From an uncultured Cetobacterium sp. (GTDB taxonomy: Bacteria; Fusobacteriota; Fusobacteriia; Fusobacteriales; Fusobacteriaceae), in the NCBI GenBank assembly GCA_934085975.1, contig CAKOHT010000015.1, positions 1 through 38,281 on the forward strand: a stretch of 38,281 nt of DNA. Reading direction: 5' to 3'. Both the position numbers and the translations under genes were made by a program. The notes under the pieces are model-generated. The model was not told the origin of the DNA, ran no database searches, and worked only from the letters and a program-made list of their open reading frames with translations. Below, in pieces: positions 1 to 9,120 of the stretch (its first letter is position 1; each line of letters starts with the position of its first letter).

Positions 1-71
1 ATAGCTCAGTTGGCTAGAGCACTCGGTTCATACCCGAGCGGTCGAAGGTTCGAATCCTTTTCTAGGCACCA
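1..71 (+). tRNA. tRNA-Met (anticodon CAT), 5' end cut by window edge
   Basis: Cloverleaf without its first six bases: position 1 is base 7 of the acceptor stem. The anticodon stem is 22-26/34-38 around a 7-base loop with CAT at 29-31. The T arm is followed by TCTAGGC, discriminator A and an encoded CCA (69-71). CAT could mean elongator Met, initiator Met or lysidine-modified Ile; these cannot be separated safely without the first acceptor bases. Confidence 0.93.
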
Positions 72-81
72 TTTGAATTTT

Positions 82-109
82 AACACCCTTATTAAAAGGG
101 TGTTTTTTT
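82..109 (+). terminator. Intrinsic terminator after tRNA-Met
   Basis: Perfect 9-bp stem AACACCCTT (82-90) / AAGGGTGTT (96-104) with a 5-base loop, running into a T tract to 109. The T tract reaches the stop codon of the converging ATPase gene. On the other strand the hairpin is followed only by AAAATT, so it acts mainly on the tRNA transcript. Confidence 0.85.
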
Positions 110-2714
110 ATCCACCATATTTTATATATTTTGATACTTGAATTATCAATGTTGGTATAAATGCCAATACTGTTATTTCTCCAAAGTTCATAATACTTAA
201 ATCTGATATTGCAAACATTTCATGAAATGATGGAATCAATAGAACTATATACAGTAATATAGCTCCCATTAAAAATGCATATATACTAAACATATTACTT
301 GTTATTCCCAGTCTTATCACAGAACCATTTCCTCTACAATTAAATCCATGAAACAACCTTCCTAAACATAGTGTTGAAAACGCCATAGTACTTCCCAAAC
401 CAATATTTTCCTTCGTATATCCTAGATAAAATGCTATCATTGTGACGGTTGCAATCAATATCCCCTCCATTAAAATTCTTCCAGATAATTTTTTATCTAA
501 TAACGGCGCATTAGCTTCTCTTGGTTTTTCATCAAGCACATCTCCATGTGAAGCTTCCATTCCTATAGCAATTGCTGGTAAACTATCCGTTAATAAGTTT
601 ATAAACAACAGGTGAACTGGGGCAAATATCGCAGGTAATCCTACCAATGAGGCATAAAATACTGCCAAAATACCTGCTGTATTTCCTGATAATAAAAATC
701 TTATAGAATTTTTTATATTTGCATACAAATTTCTTCCCGTTACAACCGATTTTATTATTGTAGAAAAATTATCATCAGTTAATATCATAGAGGCTGCATC
801 TTTTGAAACTTCTGTTCCTGTTATCCCCATAGCTATCCCTACATCTGCTTTTTTTAGAGCTGGTGCATCATTCACTCCATCTCCTGTCATAGCACAAACT
901 TTACCCAGTTTTTGCCACGCTGAGACAATTCTGATCTTATGTTCCGGCGATACTCTAGCATAAACTGATACTCTTTCAACGTGTTTCATAAGTTCTTCAT
1001 CACTCATTTTTTCAACTTCAACACCATTTAATGTTTCATCACCATCTTTATATATCCCTATCTCTCTTGCAATAGCTTTAGCTGTAACTTTATAATCTCC
1101 TGTTATCATAACAGGTTTTATTCCCGCTCTTACACAACTTTTTACAGCCTCCTTTGACTCCTCTCTAGGTGGATCAATCATACTAATTAATCCTATAAAT
1201 ATAAAATCACTTTCATCTGAAAACTCTAATTCTCTTACCTCATTCATCCCTTTCATTGCAAAAGCTAAAACTCTCAATCCATGTTCTGCAAAACTTATAT
1301 TTGTCTTTTTAATATTTTCTATGTCTGTCTTTAGCATCTCTTCAATACTTCCATTTTTTCTTAAAATATACTTGGCTTTTTCTACAATAACATCTGGTGC
1401 TCCCTTAGTTATTAAATAATTTTTCCCTTCAATCTCATTTAAAGTACTCATCATTTTTCTATCTGAATCAAATGGCAATTCCTTCAATCTAGGATATTTA
1501 TTCCTAATTTCAACTTCCTTCAAATTATATTTATGACCTACATTTACTAGTGCTACCTCAGTTGGATCTCCAATCTCTTGTCCATTATTATTTACTGCAT
1601 CACTACACAAAATAGCACTTCTTAAAAGTTCAATTTCCACTTTTGAATTCAAATCAATCTCTCCAGTTTCAATCACTTCATCCCCAACATAAAGTTGTCT
1701 AACTGTCATTTTATTTTGTGTCAATGTTCCTGTTTTATCAGAACAAATCACAGAAATACATCCCAATGACTCTACTGAATGAAGTTTCTTTATAATAGCA
1801 TGTTCTTTTGCCATCTTTTGAGTTCCAATCGCTAAAACAATTGTTACTATGGATCCCAAGGCCTCTGGAATGGCAGCTACTGCTAAAGCTACAGCAAACA
1901 TCAATGACTCCAATATATTTACCCCTCTAGCTACACTCATAAAAAATACGACAATACATAAAATTATTATTGCTATCGATAATTTTTTTCCAAATCTTAC
2001 CAATGATTTTTGAAGTGGTGTCATTGTTTCTTTAGTTTCATCTAGTAGGGATGCAATCTTTCCTAATTCTGTTTTCATTCCTATCGCTGTCACTAAAACT
2101 TTTGCTCTTCCGTAAGTCACTAAACTTCCTGAGAAAACCATATTTTTTTGATCTGCTATGGTTAAACCTGATATATCAATAACTTGGCACACTTTTTCAA
2201 CATTATCGGATTCACCTGTTAATGAACTTTCATTTACCATCAAAGAATGTGTTTCTAAAACTCTCCCGTCACTAGGAACAATATCTCCTGCCTCTAGCAA
2301 TACTATATCCCCCGGAAGTAGCTCTGATGAGTCTATCTCCCGTTTTTCTCCATCTCTTATAACTTTAGCCTTCGGAGAAGACATTTTCTTCAGACTCTCT
2401 AAGGATTTTTCTGCCTTCAGGTGTTGAATAGTTCCTAAAATAGCATTCATTACTATAACTGCTAAGATAACTATCGTACTCTCTCTATTCCCAGAAATAA
2501 ACGAAATTGTCGCCGCAACTAGCAAAATTATTACTAAAAAATCCTTAAATTGCTCTAAAAAAATTACTAGTGCACTTTTTTTCTCTTTAGTATTCAAGAT
2601 ATTTTCCCCATACTTCTCCCTTAAATTTTCCAATTCTTTTTCTCCTAATCCTCGTTCAGAAGTATCAAAATATCCAAATAGTTCATCTTTACTTCTCAAA
2701 TAAAAATCCTTCAT
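108..2714 (-). CDS. P-type cation-transporting ATPase (P2A, Ca2+/Mn2+ type)
   Basis: 868-residue P-type ATPase that pumps cations across the inner membrane using ATP. Visible motifs are TGES (166-169, actuator), DKTGT with phosphorylated Asp326, ITGD near 537-540 and GDGVNDAP (611-618). M4 carries IPEAL (Glu284) and M6 carries NLLTD (Asn706, Asp710), the residues of SERCA ion site II. In M5 the position of SERCA Glu771 is Gly681, so site I looks absent, as in PMR1 and Lactococcus LMCA1 one-site pumps. The ATG follows a GGAGG. A yybP-ykoY riboswitch in its leader makes Mn2+ efflux more likely than a purely Ca2+ role, as proposed for riboswitch-controlled streptococcal and lactococcal P-ATPases. 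Family assignment is secure; the ion is inferred. Confidence 0.93.
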   Translation of the reverse strand: MKDFYLRSKDELFGYFDTSERGLGEKELENLREKYGENILNTKEKKSALVIFLEQFKDFLVIILLVAATISFISGNRESTIVILAVIVMNAILGTIQHLKAEKSLESLKKMSSPKAKVIRDGEKREIDSSELLPGDIVLLEAGDIVPSDGRVLETHSLMVNESSLTGESDNVEKVCQVIDISGLTIADQKNMVFSGSLVTYGRAKVLVTAIGMKTELGKIASLLDETKETMTPLQKSLVRFGKKLSIAIIILCIVVFFMSVARGVNILESLMFAVALAVAAIPEALGSIVTIVLAIGTQKMAKEHAIIKKLHSVESLGCISVICSDKTGTLTQNKMTVRQLYVGDEVIETGEIDLNSKVEIELLRSAILCSDAVNNNGQEIGDPTEVALVNVGHKYNLKEVEIRNKYPRLKELPFDSDRKMMSTLNEIEGKNYLITKGAPDVIVEKAKYILRKNGSIEEMLKTDIENIKKTNISFAEHGLRVLAFAMKGMNEVRELEFSDESDFIFIGLISMIDPPREESKEAVKSCVRAGIKPVMITGDYKVTAKAIAREIGIYKDGDETLNGVEVEKMSDEELMKHVERVSVYARVSPEHKIRIVSAWQKLGKVCAMTGDGVNDAPALKKADVGIAMGITGTEVSKDAASMILTDDNFSTIIKSVVTGRNLYANIKNSIRFLLSGNTAGILAVFYASLVGLPAIFAPVHLLFINLLTDSLPAIAIGMEASHGDVLDEKPREANAPLLDKKLSGRILMEGILIATVTMIAFYLGYTKENIGLGSTMAFSTLCLGRLFHGFNCRGNGSVIRLGITSNMFSIYAFLMGAILLYIVLLIPSFHEMFAISDLSIMNFGEITVLAFIPTLIIQVSKYIKYGG

Positions 2715-2780
2715 AAATTTCCCTCCATATAATTTTATACTTTTAACTATTTACTTACTTAATACATATTTTCATTTTTC

Positions 2781-2827
2781 AAAAAAAAAGACTTTCAGTA
2801 TAGGTTAAACCCTACACTAAAAGTCTT
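2781..2827 (-). terminator. Riboswitch expression platform: long intrinsic terminator
   Basis: On the minus strand a 17-bp stem (2827-2811 with 2804-2788, two G-U wobbles, 6-base loop) is followed by a run of about nine U (2789-2781). Its 5' arm contains the CAAGACUUUU segment that also forms the 3' side of the upstream aptamer, so hairpin and aptamer closing stem exclude each other. Metal-bound aptamer should block the hairpin and turn on the ATPase. Confidence 0.88.
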
Positions 2828-2906
2828 GTCACCTTTTTAGGTGTATAGTACCAGATTCTTTCAAATCGAGATGTTGATACCATACTTTTGACTACTCCCT
2901 TTGAGT
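2818..2906 (-). promoter_or_regulatory. yybP-ykoY (Mn2+) riboswitch aptamer
   Basis: Minus-strand RNA shows CAAAGGGAGUAG (about 2903-2892), then a long 10-bp helix GUAUGGUAUC / GGUACUAUAC topped by a small GAUU/AAUC hairpin, then a CACCU/AGGUG hairpin, then CAAGACUUUU (about 2828-2819). The paired GGGAGUAG and CAAGAC loops with two stacked helix arms are the hallmark of the yybP-ykoY family, which binds Mn2+. The closing stem is AAAGG/CUUUU plus weaker pairs. It lies between carB and the ATPase gene. Confidence 0.87.
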
Positions 2907-2937
2907 ATATCTTTTTCTTTATATTATTTAAATGAAG

Positions 2938-2964
2938 TGTATACTTTTTTTTTGTATTTGTCAA
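2938..2964 (-). promoter_or_regulatory. Probable promoter for riboswitch-ATPase unit
   Basis: TTGACA (2964-2959) and TATACA (2943-2938), spacing 15, somewhat short. It starts seven bases after the carB stop codon and would begin transcription upstream of the aptamer. Confidence 0.45.
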
Positions 2965-2970
2965 CTTTTT

Positions 2971-5900
2971 TTATATTCGTGCTATATCAAATACATCTAA
3001 ATCCATCTTATCAACATTTAATTCTTGAACTTTTATTATTGCATTTAAAGTATCTATCGAAGTTAGTACTTCTACTCCGTATTCAATAGCTGTTCTTCTT
3101 ATTTTAAATCCATCTCTTTGAGCATCGTTCGCCTTAGTTGGAGTATTTATTAATATATCTACTTCTCTATTTTTTAATAAATCTAAAATATTTGGCGATT
3201 CTTCATTTATTTTTCTCACTGCTGTTGCTTCAATTCCTTTTTCTGCTAAATATTTCTGAGTTCCCTCTGTTGCAAACAGTTGACAACCTAAGCTTTTAAG
3301 TGATTTTGCAACTGGTAAAAATTCATCTTTATCCTTATCTCTTATTGTTAAAAGAACTTTTCTGTTTCTTACATTCTGAACTCTTCCACCACCTAAAAGA
3401 CCTTTAAATATAGCTTCATCTGCTGTATGTCCAACTCCTAAAACTTCACCTGTAGATTTCATCTCAGGTCCTAATGAAACTTCTACTCCTGATAATTTCT
3501 CTGTTGAGAATACTGGAACTTTAACTGCAACTACAGATGGCTTTTTATAAATACCAGTTCCAAATCCTAAGTTTTGAAGTTTTTCTCCCATTATTACTTT
3601 TGTTGCTATATCAATTACTGGAACTCCAGATATTTTTGCTATATAAGGTACTGTTCTTGATGATCTAGGGTTTACCTCAATTACGTATAATTCATTTTCG
3701 TATGCTATAAACTGAATATTCATCATACCTTTTATTTTTAATTCTTTTGCTATTTTTCTTGTAATCTCTTCAATTTTCTTTTCTGTACCCTCATATAAAT
3801 TTTGTGGTGGATATATTGTTATTGAATCTCCCGAATGTATTCCAGCTCTCTCTAAGTGCTCCATAACTCCTGGTATTAAAATATCTTCACCGTCACATAT
3901 CGCATCTACTTCTACTTCAATTCCATTTAAATATTTATCTATTAAAACTGGATTTTCAGGATCTCTTTCAAATGAAGCTTTTAGATAATTTACAAGATTA
4001 TATTCATCATGACAAATCTCCATTCCTTGTCCACCTAGAACATATGAAGGTCTTACTAAAACTGGATATTGTACTTCTGCTGCTATTTTCTTTCCAAGCT
4101 CAACATCCCATACAGCTTTACCTTTTGGTCTTTTTATATCTAATTTTTCCATTATATCTTCAAACTTTTCTCTATCTTCTGCAGCATCAACCATCTCTGC
4201 TGAAGTTCCAAGGATTGTAACTTCTCTATCTCTTAAGTCATTAGCTAATTTTATTGCTGTTTGACCTCCAAATTGAATGATTACTCCTGCTGGTTTTTCC
4301 TTATCAATAATATTCATAACATCCTCTGTCACCAATGGCTCAAAGTAAAGTCTATCTGCAGTTGAGAAGTCTGTAGATACTGTTTCTGGATTATTATTTA
4401 TAATAATACTCTCTATTCCCATATTTCTTAAAGTCTTTATTGAATGAACTGTACAGTAATCAAACTCTATTCCTTGCCCTATTCTTATTGGACCAGATCC
4501 TATTACTATAACTTTCTTTTTATCTGTTACATCAACCTCATCAAATTGATCATATGTTGAATAAAAGTATGATGAATCTGCAGCAAACTCTCCTGCACAT
4601 GTATCAACCATTTTATAAACTGGTTTAATACCATAGTTTCTTCTTTTTCTAGTAATGTCTTGCTCTGTCACATTCAATAATTGAGCTATTCCTTTATCTG
4701 AGAATCCTTTTTTCTTAGCATTTTTTAAGAATTTTTCATCTAAATCTTTAAGCTCCATCTTTTTCATTAATTCTTCTTGCTTTACAAGCCACTCTAATTT
4801 TTCCATAAAGAACTTATCTATTCCAGTTAACTTTTGTAACTTTTCTTTTACATATCCTCTTCTTAACATCTCAGCAACAACGAAAATTCTTTCATCATCA
4901 GGTCTTACAACTATCTCTTTTAACTCTTCCATAGTCATTTTCTCTACCACAGGATGCTCTAAATTATATCTTCCAATTTCTAATGATCTTAGTCCTTTTA
5001 AAAATGCAGCTTCAAAGTTATTTCCAATAGCCATAACCTCTCCAGTTGCCATCATTTTCGTACCTAGTCTTTTATTAGCTTTCTTAAATTTATCAAATGG
5101 CCACTTTGGAATTTTTACTACTATATAATCCAATGCTGGTTCAAAACATGCGAAAGTTTTTCCAGTTACTTCATTTACAACTTCATCTAGTGTATATCCT
5201 AAAGACAATCTTGTTGCAACTCTTGCTATTGGATATCCTGTAGCTTTTGAAGCTAATGCAGATGATCTAGAAACTCTTGGATTTATTTCAATGATTGCAT
5301 ATTCAAATGATTTCGGATGAAGAGCGAACTGAACGTTACAACCTCCAACTACTCCTATTTCATTTATTATTTTCAATGCTGATGTTCTTAGCATTTGATA
5401 CTCTCTATCTGAAAGAGTTTGAGATGGTGCAACAACTATAGAGTCTCCTGTATGGATACCAACTGGATCTATATTCTCCATATTACAAACAGTTATACAG
5501 TTTCCATCTTTATCTCTGATTACTTCGTATTCAACCTCTTTCCACCCTAAGATTGATTTTTCAATTAATACTTGTCCTGCTCTTGATAACTTTAATCCTT
5601 TTAACAAAATATCCTCTAATTCTTGAGAGTTATCAGCAATTCCCCCTCCTGTTCCTCCTAGAGTATACGCTGGTCTTACAACAACTGGATACCCAATCTC
5701 TCTTGCAACTTTAAATCCATCTTCTAAAGTCTCAACTATTTTACTCTCTATTGTAGGCTCTCCAATTTTATCCATAGCCTCTCTAAACAGTTCCCTATCT
5801 TCTCCTCTTTTTATAGATTCAATAGATGTTCCTATAACTCTTACATTATACTTCTCAAGTATTCCTTTATCATTTAATTCAACTGCCATGTTTAGAGCTG

Positions 5901-6177
5901 TTTGTCCACCCATTCCAGCTAAAATAGAATCCGGTCTTTCTTTTGCAATTACTTTTTCTACAAACTCTGCTGTAATTGGCTCTATATATATTTTGTCTGC
6001 AACTGCCTTATCTGTCATTATTGTTGCTGGGTTAGAGTTTATTAATACAACTTCTATCCCCTCTTTTTTTAATGTTTCACATGCTTGAGTTCCTGAATAA
6101 TCAAACTCTGCCGCTTGTCCTATTATAATTGGTCCCGATCCTATTACCAGTGTCTTTTTTATCGATTTATCTAACAT
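2971..6177 (-). CDS. carB: Carbamoyl phosphate synthase large subunit
   Basis: 1068 residues, full length for CarB (E. coli about 1073). It makes carbamoyl phosphate from bicarbonate, ammonia (delivered from CarA) and two ATP, feeding pyrimidine and arginine synthesis. The two homologous halves each begin with a VIGSGPI(I/R)IGQ(A/G)xEFDYSGT-like motif (near residues 11 and about 560) and an ATP-grasp domain with EVE and EINPR/EVNPR metal-binding motifs. The last about 140 residues form the methylglyoxal-synthase-like allosteric domain ([13 protein letters not shown]). It follows carA by 40 bases and has a GGAGG five bases ahead of its ATG. No terminator separates it from the riboswitch downstream, so read-through from carAB also meets the riboswitch terminator. 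Confidence 0.98.
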   Translation of the reverse strand: MLDKSIKKTLVIGSGPIIIGQAAEFDYSGTQACETLKKEGIEVVLINSNPATIMTDKAVADKIYIEPITAEFVEKVIAKERPDSILAGMGGQTALNMAVELNDKGILEKYNVRVIGTSIESIKRGEDRELFREAMDKIGEPTIESKIVETLEDGFKVAREIGYPVVVRPAYTLGGTGGGIADNSQELEDILLKGLKLSRAGQVLIEKSILGWKEVEYEVIRDKDGNCITVCNMENIDPVGIHTGDSIVVAPSQTLSDREYQMLRTSALKIINEIGVVGGCNVQFALHPKSFEYAIIEINPRVSRSSALASKATGYPIARVATRLSLGYTLDEVVNEVTGKTFACFEPALDYIVVKIPKWPFDKFKKANKRLGTKMMATGEVMAIGNNFEAAFLKGLRSLEIGRYNLEHPVVEKMTMEELKEIVVRPDDERIFVVAEMLRRGYVKEKLQKLTGIDKFFMEKLEWLVKQEELMKKMELKDLDEKFLKNAKKKGFSDKGIAQLLNVTEQDITRKRRNYGIKPVYKMVDTCAGEFAADSSYFYSTYDQFDEVDVTDKKKVIVIGSGPIRIGQGIEFDYCTVHSIKTLRNMGIESIIINNNPETVSTDFSTADRLYFEPLVTEDVMNIIDKEKPAGVIIQFGGQTAIKLANDLRDREVTILGTSAEMVDAAEDREKFEDIMEKLDIKRPKGKAVWDVELGKKIAAEVQYPVLVRPSYVLGGQGMEICHDEYNLVNYLKASFERDPENPVLIDKYLNGIEVEVDAICDGEDILIPGVMEHLERAGIHSGDSITIYPPQNLYEGTEKKIEEITRKIAKELKIKGMMNIQFIAYENELYVIEVNPRSSRTVPYIAKISGVPVIDIATKVIMGEKLQNLGFGTGIYKKPSVVAVKVPVFSTEKLSGVEVSLGPEMKSTGEVLGVGHTADEAIFKGLLGGGRVQNVRNRKVLLTIRDKDKDEFLPVAKSLKSLGCQLFATEGTQKYLAEKGIEATAVRKINEESPNILDLLKNREVDILINTPTKANDAQRDGFKIRRTAIEYGVEVLTSIDTLNAIIKVQELNVDKMDLDVFDIARI

Positions 6178-6217
6178 TATACGCCTCCTACAAACTCTAC
6201 TTAAATATCCTCAAAAA

Positions 6218-7270
6218 TTATCCCTCTATTACTTTTAAAAAATCATCAAACAGATATTCTGAATCAGCTGGTCCTGGCCATGCTTCTGGGTGATACTGTA
6301 CACATAAAATTTTATGCTCTTCACTTCTCATTCCTTCAATAGAGTTATCGTTTAAATTAATATGTGTCACCTTCATTGATTCAGGCACTTTATCTACAAC
6401 ATAACCATGATTTTGTGATGTTATAAATATTCTATTTTTTTCTAAATCTTTAACTGGATGGTTACATCCTCTATGTCCATACTTCAGCTTTGTTGTTGTT
6501 CCACCTAAAGCCCAAGCTAGCAACTGATGCCCTAAACATATTCCAACAATAGGCAGTTTTCCAACTAATTTTTTTATTTCATCTATAACTCCAGTTAGTT
6601 CAGCAGGGTCTCCCGGTCCATTTGATAAAAACACTGCATCTAAATCATGAGACAGTAACTCCTCTGCAGTCACATTCCAAGGAAATACAATTTGATGAAC
6701 TTCTCTTTTTTCAAATGACCTTAAAATATTTCTTTTAACACCAAAATCTATAACCCCTATTCTTTTTCCTGTTCCCGGAATCTCGTATATCTCTTTTGTA
6801 CTCACTTTTTCTACAGCATCACTATTATTAAATTTTGCAAAATGCTCATCTATCTCTTTTTGAGTTAAATCTTTTGAAGTTATTAGAGCTTTCATTGCTC
6901 CTTCTTCTCTTATTATTTTAGTTAGATGTCTCGTATCCACACCTTTAAAACCAACTACATTGTATTGTCTTAAAAATCCATCTAATGTCATTTCACATCT
7001 AAAGTTATTTGGAAGCTTTGCGTCCTCTTTAATAATAAACCCTTTTAACTTTACACCATTAGATTCCATATCCTCTAAGTTTATCCCATAGTTTCCAACC
7101 ATTGGATAAGTCATAACAACAATTTGACCATAATATGATGGATCCGTAAGTAACTCTTGGTACCCTGTCATTCCTGTATTAAATACAAGCTCTCCAACGC
7201 TTTCACCTAATTCTCCAAAAATTTTCCCATCAAAACTCATTCCGTTTTCAAGAATTAACTTCCCCTTCAT
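6218..7270 (-). CDS. carA: Carbamoyl phosphate synthase small (glutaminase) subunit
   Basis: 350 residues. It hydrolyses glutamine and channels ammonia to CarB. The N-terminal CPSase small-chain domain has LVFNTGMTGYQE (near 29-40) and DPSYYGQIV. The C-terminal class I glutamine amidotransferase domain has GICLGHQ (nucleophile Cys) and QYHPEAWPGP (catalytic His-x-Glu). The SD GGAGG ends 5 bases before the ATG and overlaps the TAG stop of the leader ORF upstream, so translation may be coupled to that ORF. First structural gene of carAB; expression is probably set by the attenuator just upstream. Confidence 0.98.
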   Translation of the reverse strand: MKGKLILENGMSFDGKIFGELGESVGELVFNTGMTGYQELLTDPSYYGQIVVMTYPMVGNYGINLEDMESNGVKLKGFIIKEDAKLPNNFRCEMTLDGFLRQYNVVGFKGVDTRHLTKIIREEGAMKALITSKDLTQKEIDEHFAKFNNSDAVEKVSTKEIYEIPGTGKRIGVIDFGVKRNILRSFEKREVHQIVFPWNVTAEELLSHDLDAVFLSNGPGDPAELTGVIDEIKKLVGKLPIVGICLGHQLLAWALGGTTTKLKYGHRGCNHPVKDLEKNRIFITSQNHGYVVDKVPESMKVTHINLNDNSIEGMRSEEHKILCVQYHPEAWPGPADSEYLFDDFLKVIEG

Positions 7271-7279
7271 CTAAACCTC

Positions 7280-7465
7280 CTAAATTTTTTGCATAAAAAA
7301 AGGAATATGAAAATCATATTCCTTCTTGTCTATATAAATATTAAAATTAAAAACTAAAAAATTAAAAAATATAAACAAATTATTAATAAATGAAATAAAT
7401 AAATTTAAAAATGACAAACAGTTTTTCTTTTTTTTCTTAATTTTCGTGCCATTTTTAAAAACCAT
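7280..7465 (-). CDS. carAB leader peptide (pyrL-like, putative)
   Basis: 61-codon ORF between the carAB promoter and carA. It has a strong SD (AAAGGAGG seven bases before ATG). The peptide begins MVFKNGTKIKKKKKN and then becomes rich in Phe, Asn, Ile and Leu because the DNA is T-rich; it has no Arg and little sign of a folded protein. The ORF runs straight through the terminator hairpin at 7294-7324 and stops on a TAG inside the carA SD. This arrangement (translated leader, U-rich tract, terminator inside the ORF) matches the E. coli pyrL/pyrBI attenuator, where coupling of ribosome and UTP-paused polymerase decides termination. The function is inferred; the peptide itself probably has none. 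Confidence 0.62.
   Translation of the reverse strand: MVFKNGTKIKKKKKNCLSFLNLFISFINNLFIFFNFLVFNFNIYIDKKEYDFHIPFFMQKI
7294..7324 (-). terminator. carAB leader terminator (attenuator)
   Basis: Perfect 10-bp stem AAGGAATATG / CATATTCCTT (7324-7315 with 7309-7300 on the minus strand), 5-base loop, then seven to eight U. It lies between the carAB promoter and carA, inside the leader ORF, so it must be bypassed for carAB expression. Confidence 0.88.
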
Positions 7466-7496
7466 ACTTCATCCTCCTTTTTTTGCTCTAGGAGAA

Positions 7497-7525
7497 ATTA
7501 TATACTAAATCTAAAAAGTTGTCAA
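7497..7525 (-). promoter_or_regulatory. carAB promoter
   Basis: TTGACA (7525-7520), 17-base spacer, TATAAT (7502-7497): a perfect sigma-70 consensus. The start would be near 7490, about 25 bases before the leader ATG. A promoter this strong fits control by attenuation downstream. Confidence 0.88.
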
Positions 7526-7550
7526 TTTTTATTTTTTATAAAATTGCAAC
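7513..7550 (-). terminator. Terminator of rapZ-uvrC-lipoprotein-phosphatase operon
   Basis: Minus strand GTTG-CAATTTT (7550-7540) pairs with AAAATTG-(A)-CAAC (7529-7518) with one bulged base and a loop of about 10, followed by TTTTT. The 3' arm contains the carAB -35 hexamer, so terminator and next promoter share bases. Confidence 0.55.
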
Positions 7551-7608
7551 AAAATTAATACTAGTCAATTAATAATATCCATATATTTTAGATTTTTTCA
7601 TGCTCTTT

Positions 7609-9120
7609 TTACTCTTCTCTTTTGATTATAACAAATGTTATATCGTCATTTTGTTCACAACCATTTTGAAATTTATTAATTTCAGATAGTAAATTTTGCT
7701 TTATATCTTTTGAAGAAAGATAAGAGCTTTCAAGCAAAATATTTTTTAGTCTTTCTATTCCAAAAAGTTCTTTGTCTTTATTTTCAGCCTCAGTGATTCC
7801 ATCAGTATAATAGATAACAATATCGCCAACATTCAATTGAATCTTTCCCTGCTTATAACTGTAGTCATCTAAAAATCCAATTGCTACCCCTTTTACAGAA
7901 TGTGTTTCAATCTCTTTCGTAATACTATTATACATAACTAAAGGATTGTGCCCTGCATTTGAATACGTAATAGTTTTGGTACTATAGTCATATTTACTAT
8001 GCATCATTGTTATAAACATATCCTCCGTTATATCTGGATAAATAAGCTTATTAAGTTTTCTAACATTACAACATGGCTGCTCTCCTTGGAGTTCCAAAGT
8101 TTTTAAAACAGACCTCCCCAAAGCCATAAGAAAGGCTGCTGGAACGCCTTTTCCACTAACATCCGCTATGGTAATACTAAAAGTATTATCATCTAAAAGC
8201 GAATAATCATAATAGTCTCCCCCTATCTCTTTAGCAGGTTCAAAAAAAGTTGCTACATCAAGCCCTAAAACTTTTTTTATCTTTTTTGGAATAATTCTTT
8301 TTTGTATTCTTGATGCCACCTCAAGTTCTTGAGACATTCTCTCCTTAATAACCAAATCGGAATATATTTGTGCGTTATTAATAGCAATGGCAACTTGGAT
8401 AGTTAAAGCTGAAATGGTTTCCTCATCACTTTTGATAAGTTTTGATTTATCTTCGATTATAAAAATAACTCCAAGCTCCTTTCCTTTTACCGTAAGTGGA
8501 GAAGCAATTATTTTTTCATCCGGTGTAATAGAAAAACCTTTTAACATTTCATTATAAATTTTCTTATAATCTTTCCGAGTAAATTGAGATAAAATTTCTT
8601 CAGGGTAGCTTAATTCCCCCCTAAAGTGTATCTCCCCCTTTATTCTTTTATTGATTAATTTGCCATCCTCCCATAAATAGAGTGAGATTCTTTTAGCTCC
8701 AGTTAAAACAAAATAAGCATCAAGAATAGTGGAGATTATCTTATCTAACTCCATTATAGATAAAACAGTTCTTGAAAGAGAGTTAATATTAGATAAACTA
8801 GCAACTCTTTGCTCCAAAACTTGATTACTGTATTCTAATTGTTTTGATTTAGTCAGAAGGGATTCATAAGTAACTTCGAGTTCTTTTTTATATTCTCTAA
8901 GTTCTTCAATAGAATTATCTAATTCCAAATCTTGTTTTATAATAGCTCCCGTCGCTCTTTCATAGTCATTTTTTAGATCTTCAGATATATCATTTAAAAA
9001 TTCTTTACTAACAAAACTTTTAAGAATTTTACTCGTTTCTTCAAAGTTTTTTTTCTCTTGTTTCTTCAAAATCAAAAAAAATATAAAAAATAAAATAATA
9101 AAAGAAGAGTATATAATCAA
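7609..9120 (-). CDS. Membrane-anchored GAF/PP2C (SpoIIE/RsbU-type) serine phosphatase
   Basis: 503 residues. A hydrophobic segment at about 2-18 is an N-terminal membrane anchor; 20-115 is charged and likely coiled coil; about 115-255 resembles a GAF sensor domain; about 275-500 is a SpoIIE-type PP2C phosphatase with EIGGDYYD (298-305), IADVSGKGVPAAFLM (Asp320), GHNP and a final NDDITFV (Asp492/493), the usual metal-binding Asp residues. Such enzymes dephosphorylate anti-sigma-factor antagonists in partner-switching pathways; no antagonist or anti-sigma gene is in the window, so the target is unknown. The start is TTG directly after the TAA stop of the lipoprotein gene, with GGGAGG inside the end of that gene, implying translational coupling. 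Confidence 0.88.
   Translation of the reverse strand: MIIYSSFIILFFIFFLILKKQEKKNFEETSKILKSFVSKEFLNDISEDLKNDYERATGAIIKQDLELDNSIEELREYKKELEVTYESLLTKSKQLEYSNQVLEQRVASLSNINSLSRTVLSIMELDKIISTILDAYFVLTGAKRISLYLWEDGKLINKRIKGEIHFRGELSYPEEILSQFTRKDYKKIYNEMLKGFSITPDEKIIASPLTVKGKELGVIFIIEDKSKLIKSDEETISALTIQVAIAINNAQIYSDLVIKERMSQELEVASRIQKRIIPKKIKKVLGLDVATFFEPAKEIGGDYYDYSLLDDNTFSITIADVSGKGVPAAFLMALGRSVLKTLELQGEQPCCNVRKLNKLIYPDITEDMFITMMHSKYDYSTKTITYSNAGHNPLVMYNSITKEIETHSVKGVAIGFLDDYSYKQGKIQLNVGDIVIYYTDGITEAENKDKELFGIERLKNILLESSYLSSKDIKQNLLSEINKFQNGCEQNDDITFVIIKREE

Noticed and set aside
2901..3089. 62-codon plus-strand frame next to carB
   Set aside because: It overlaps the ATPase promoter, part of the riboswitch leader and the carB 3' end on the other strand, with no SD and low-complexity sequence.
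7335..7425. Extremely AT-rich stretch that might be an origin or AT-rich repeat
   Set aside because: It contains no DnaA-box cluster or iterons and is explained by the U-rich leader of carAB.
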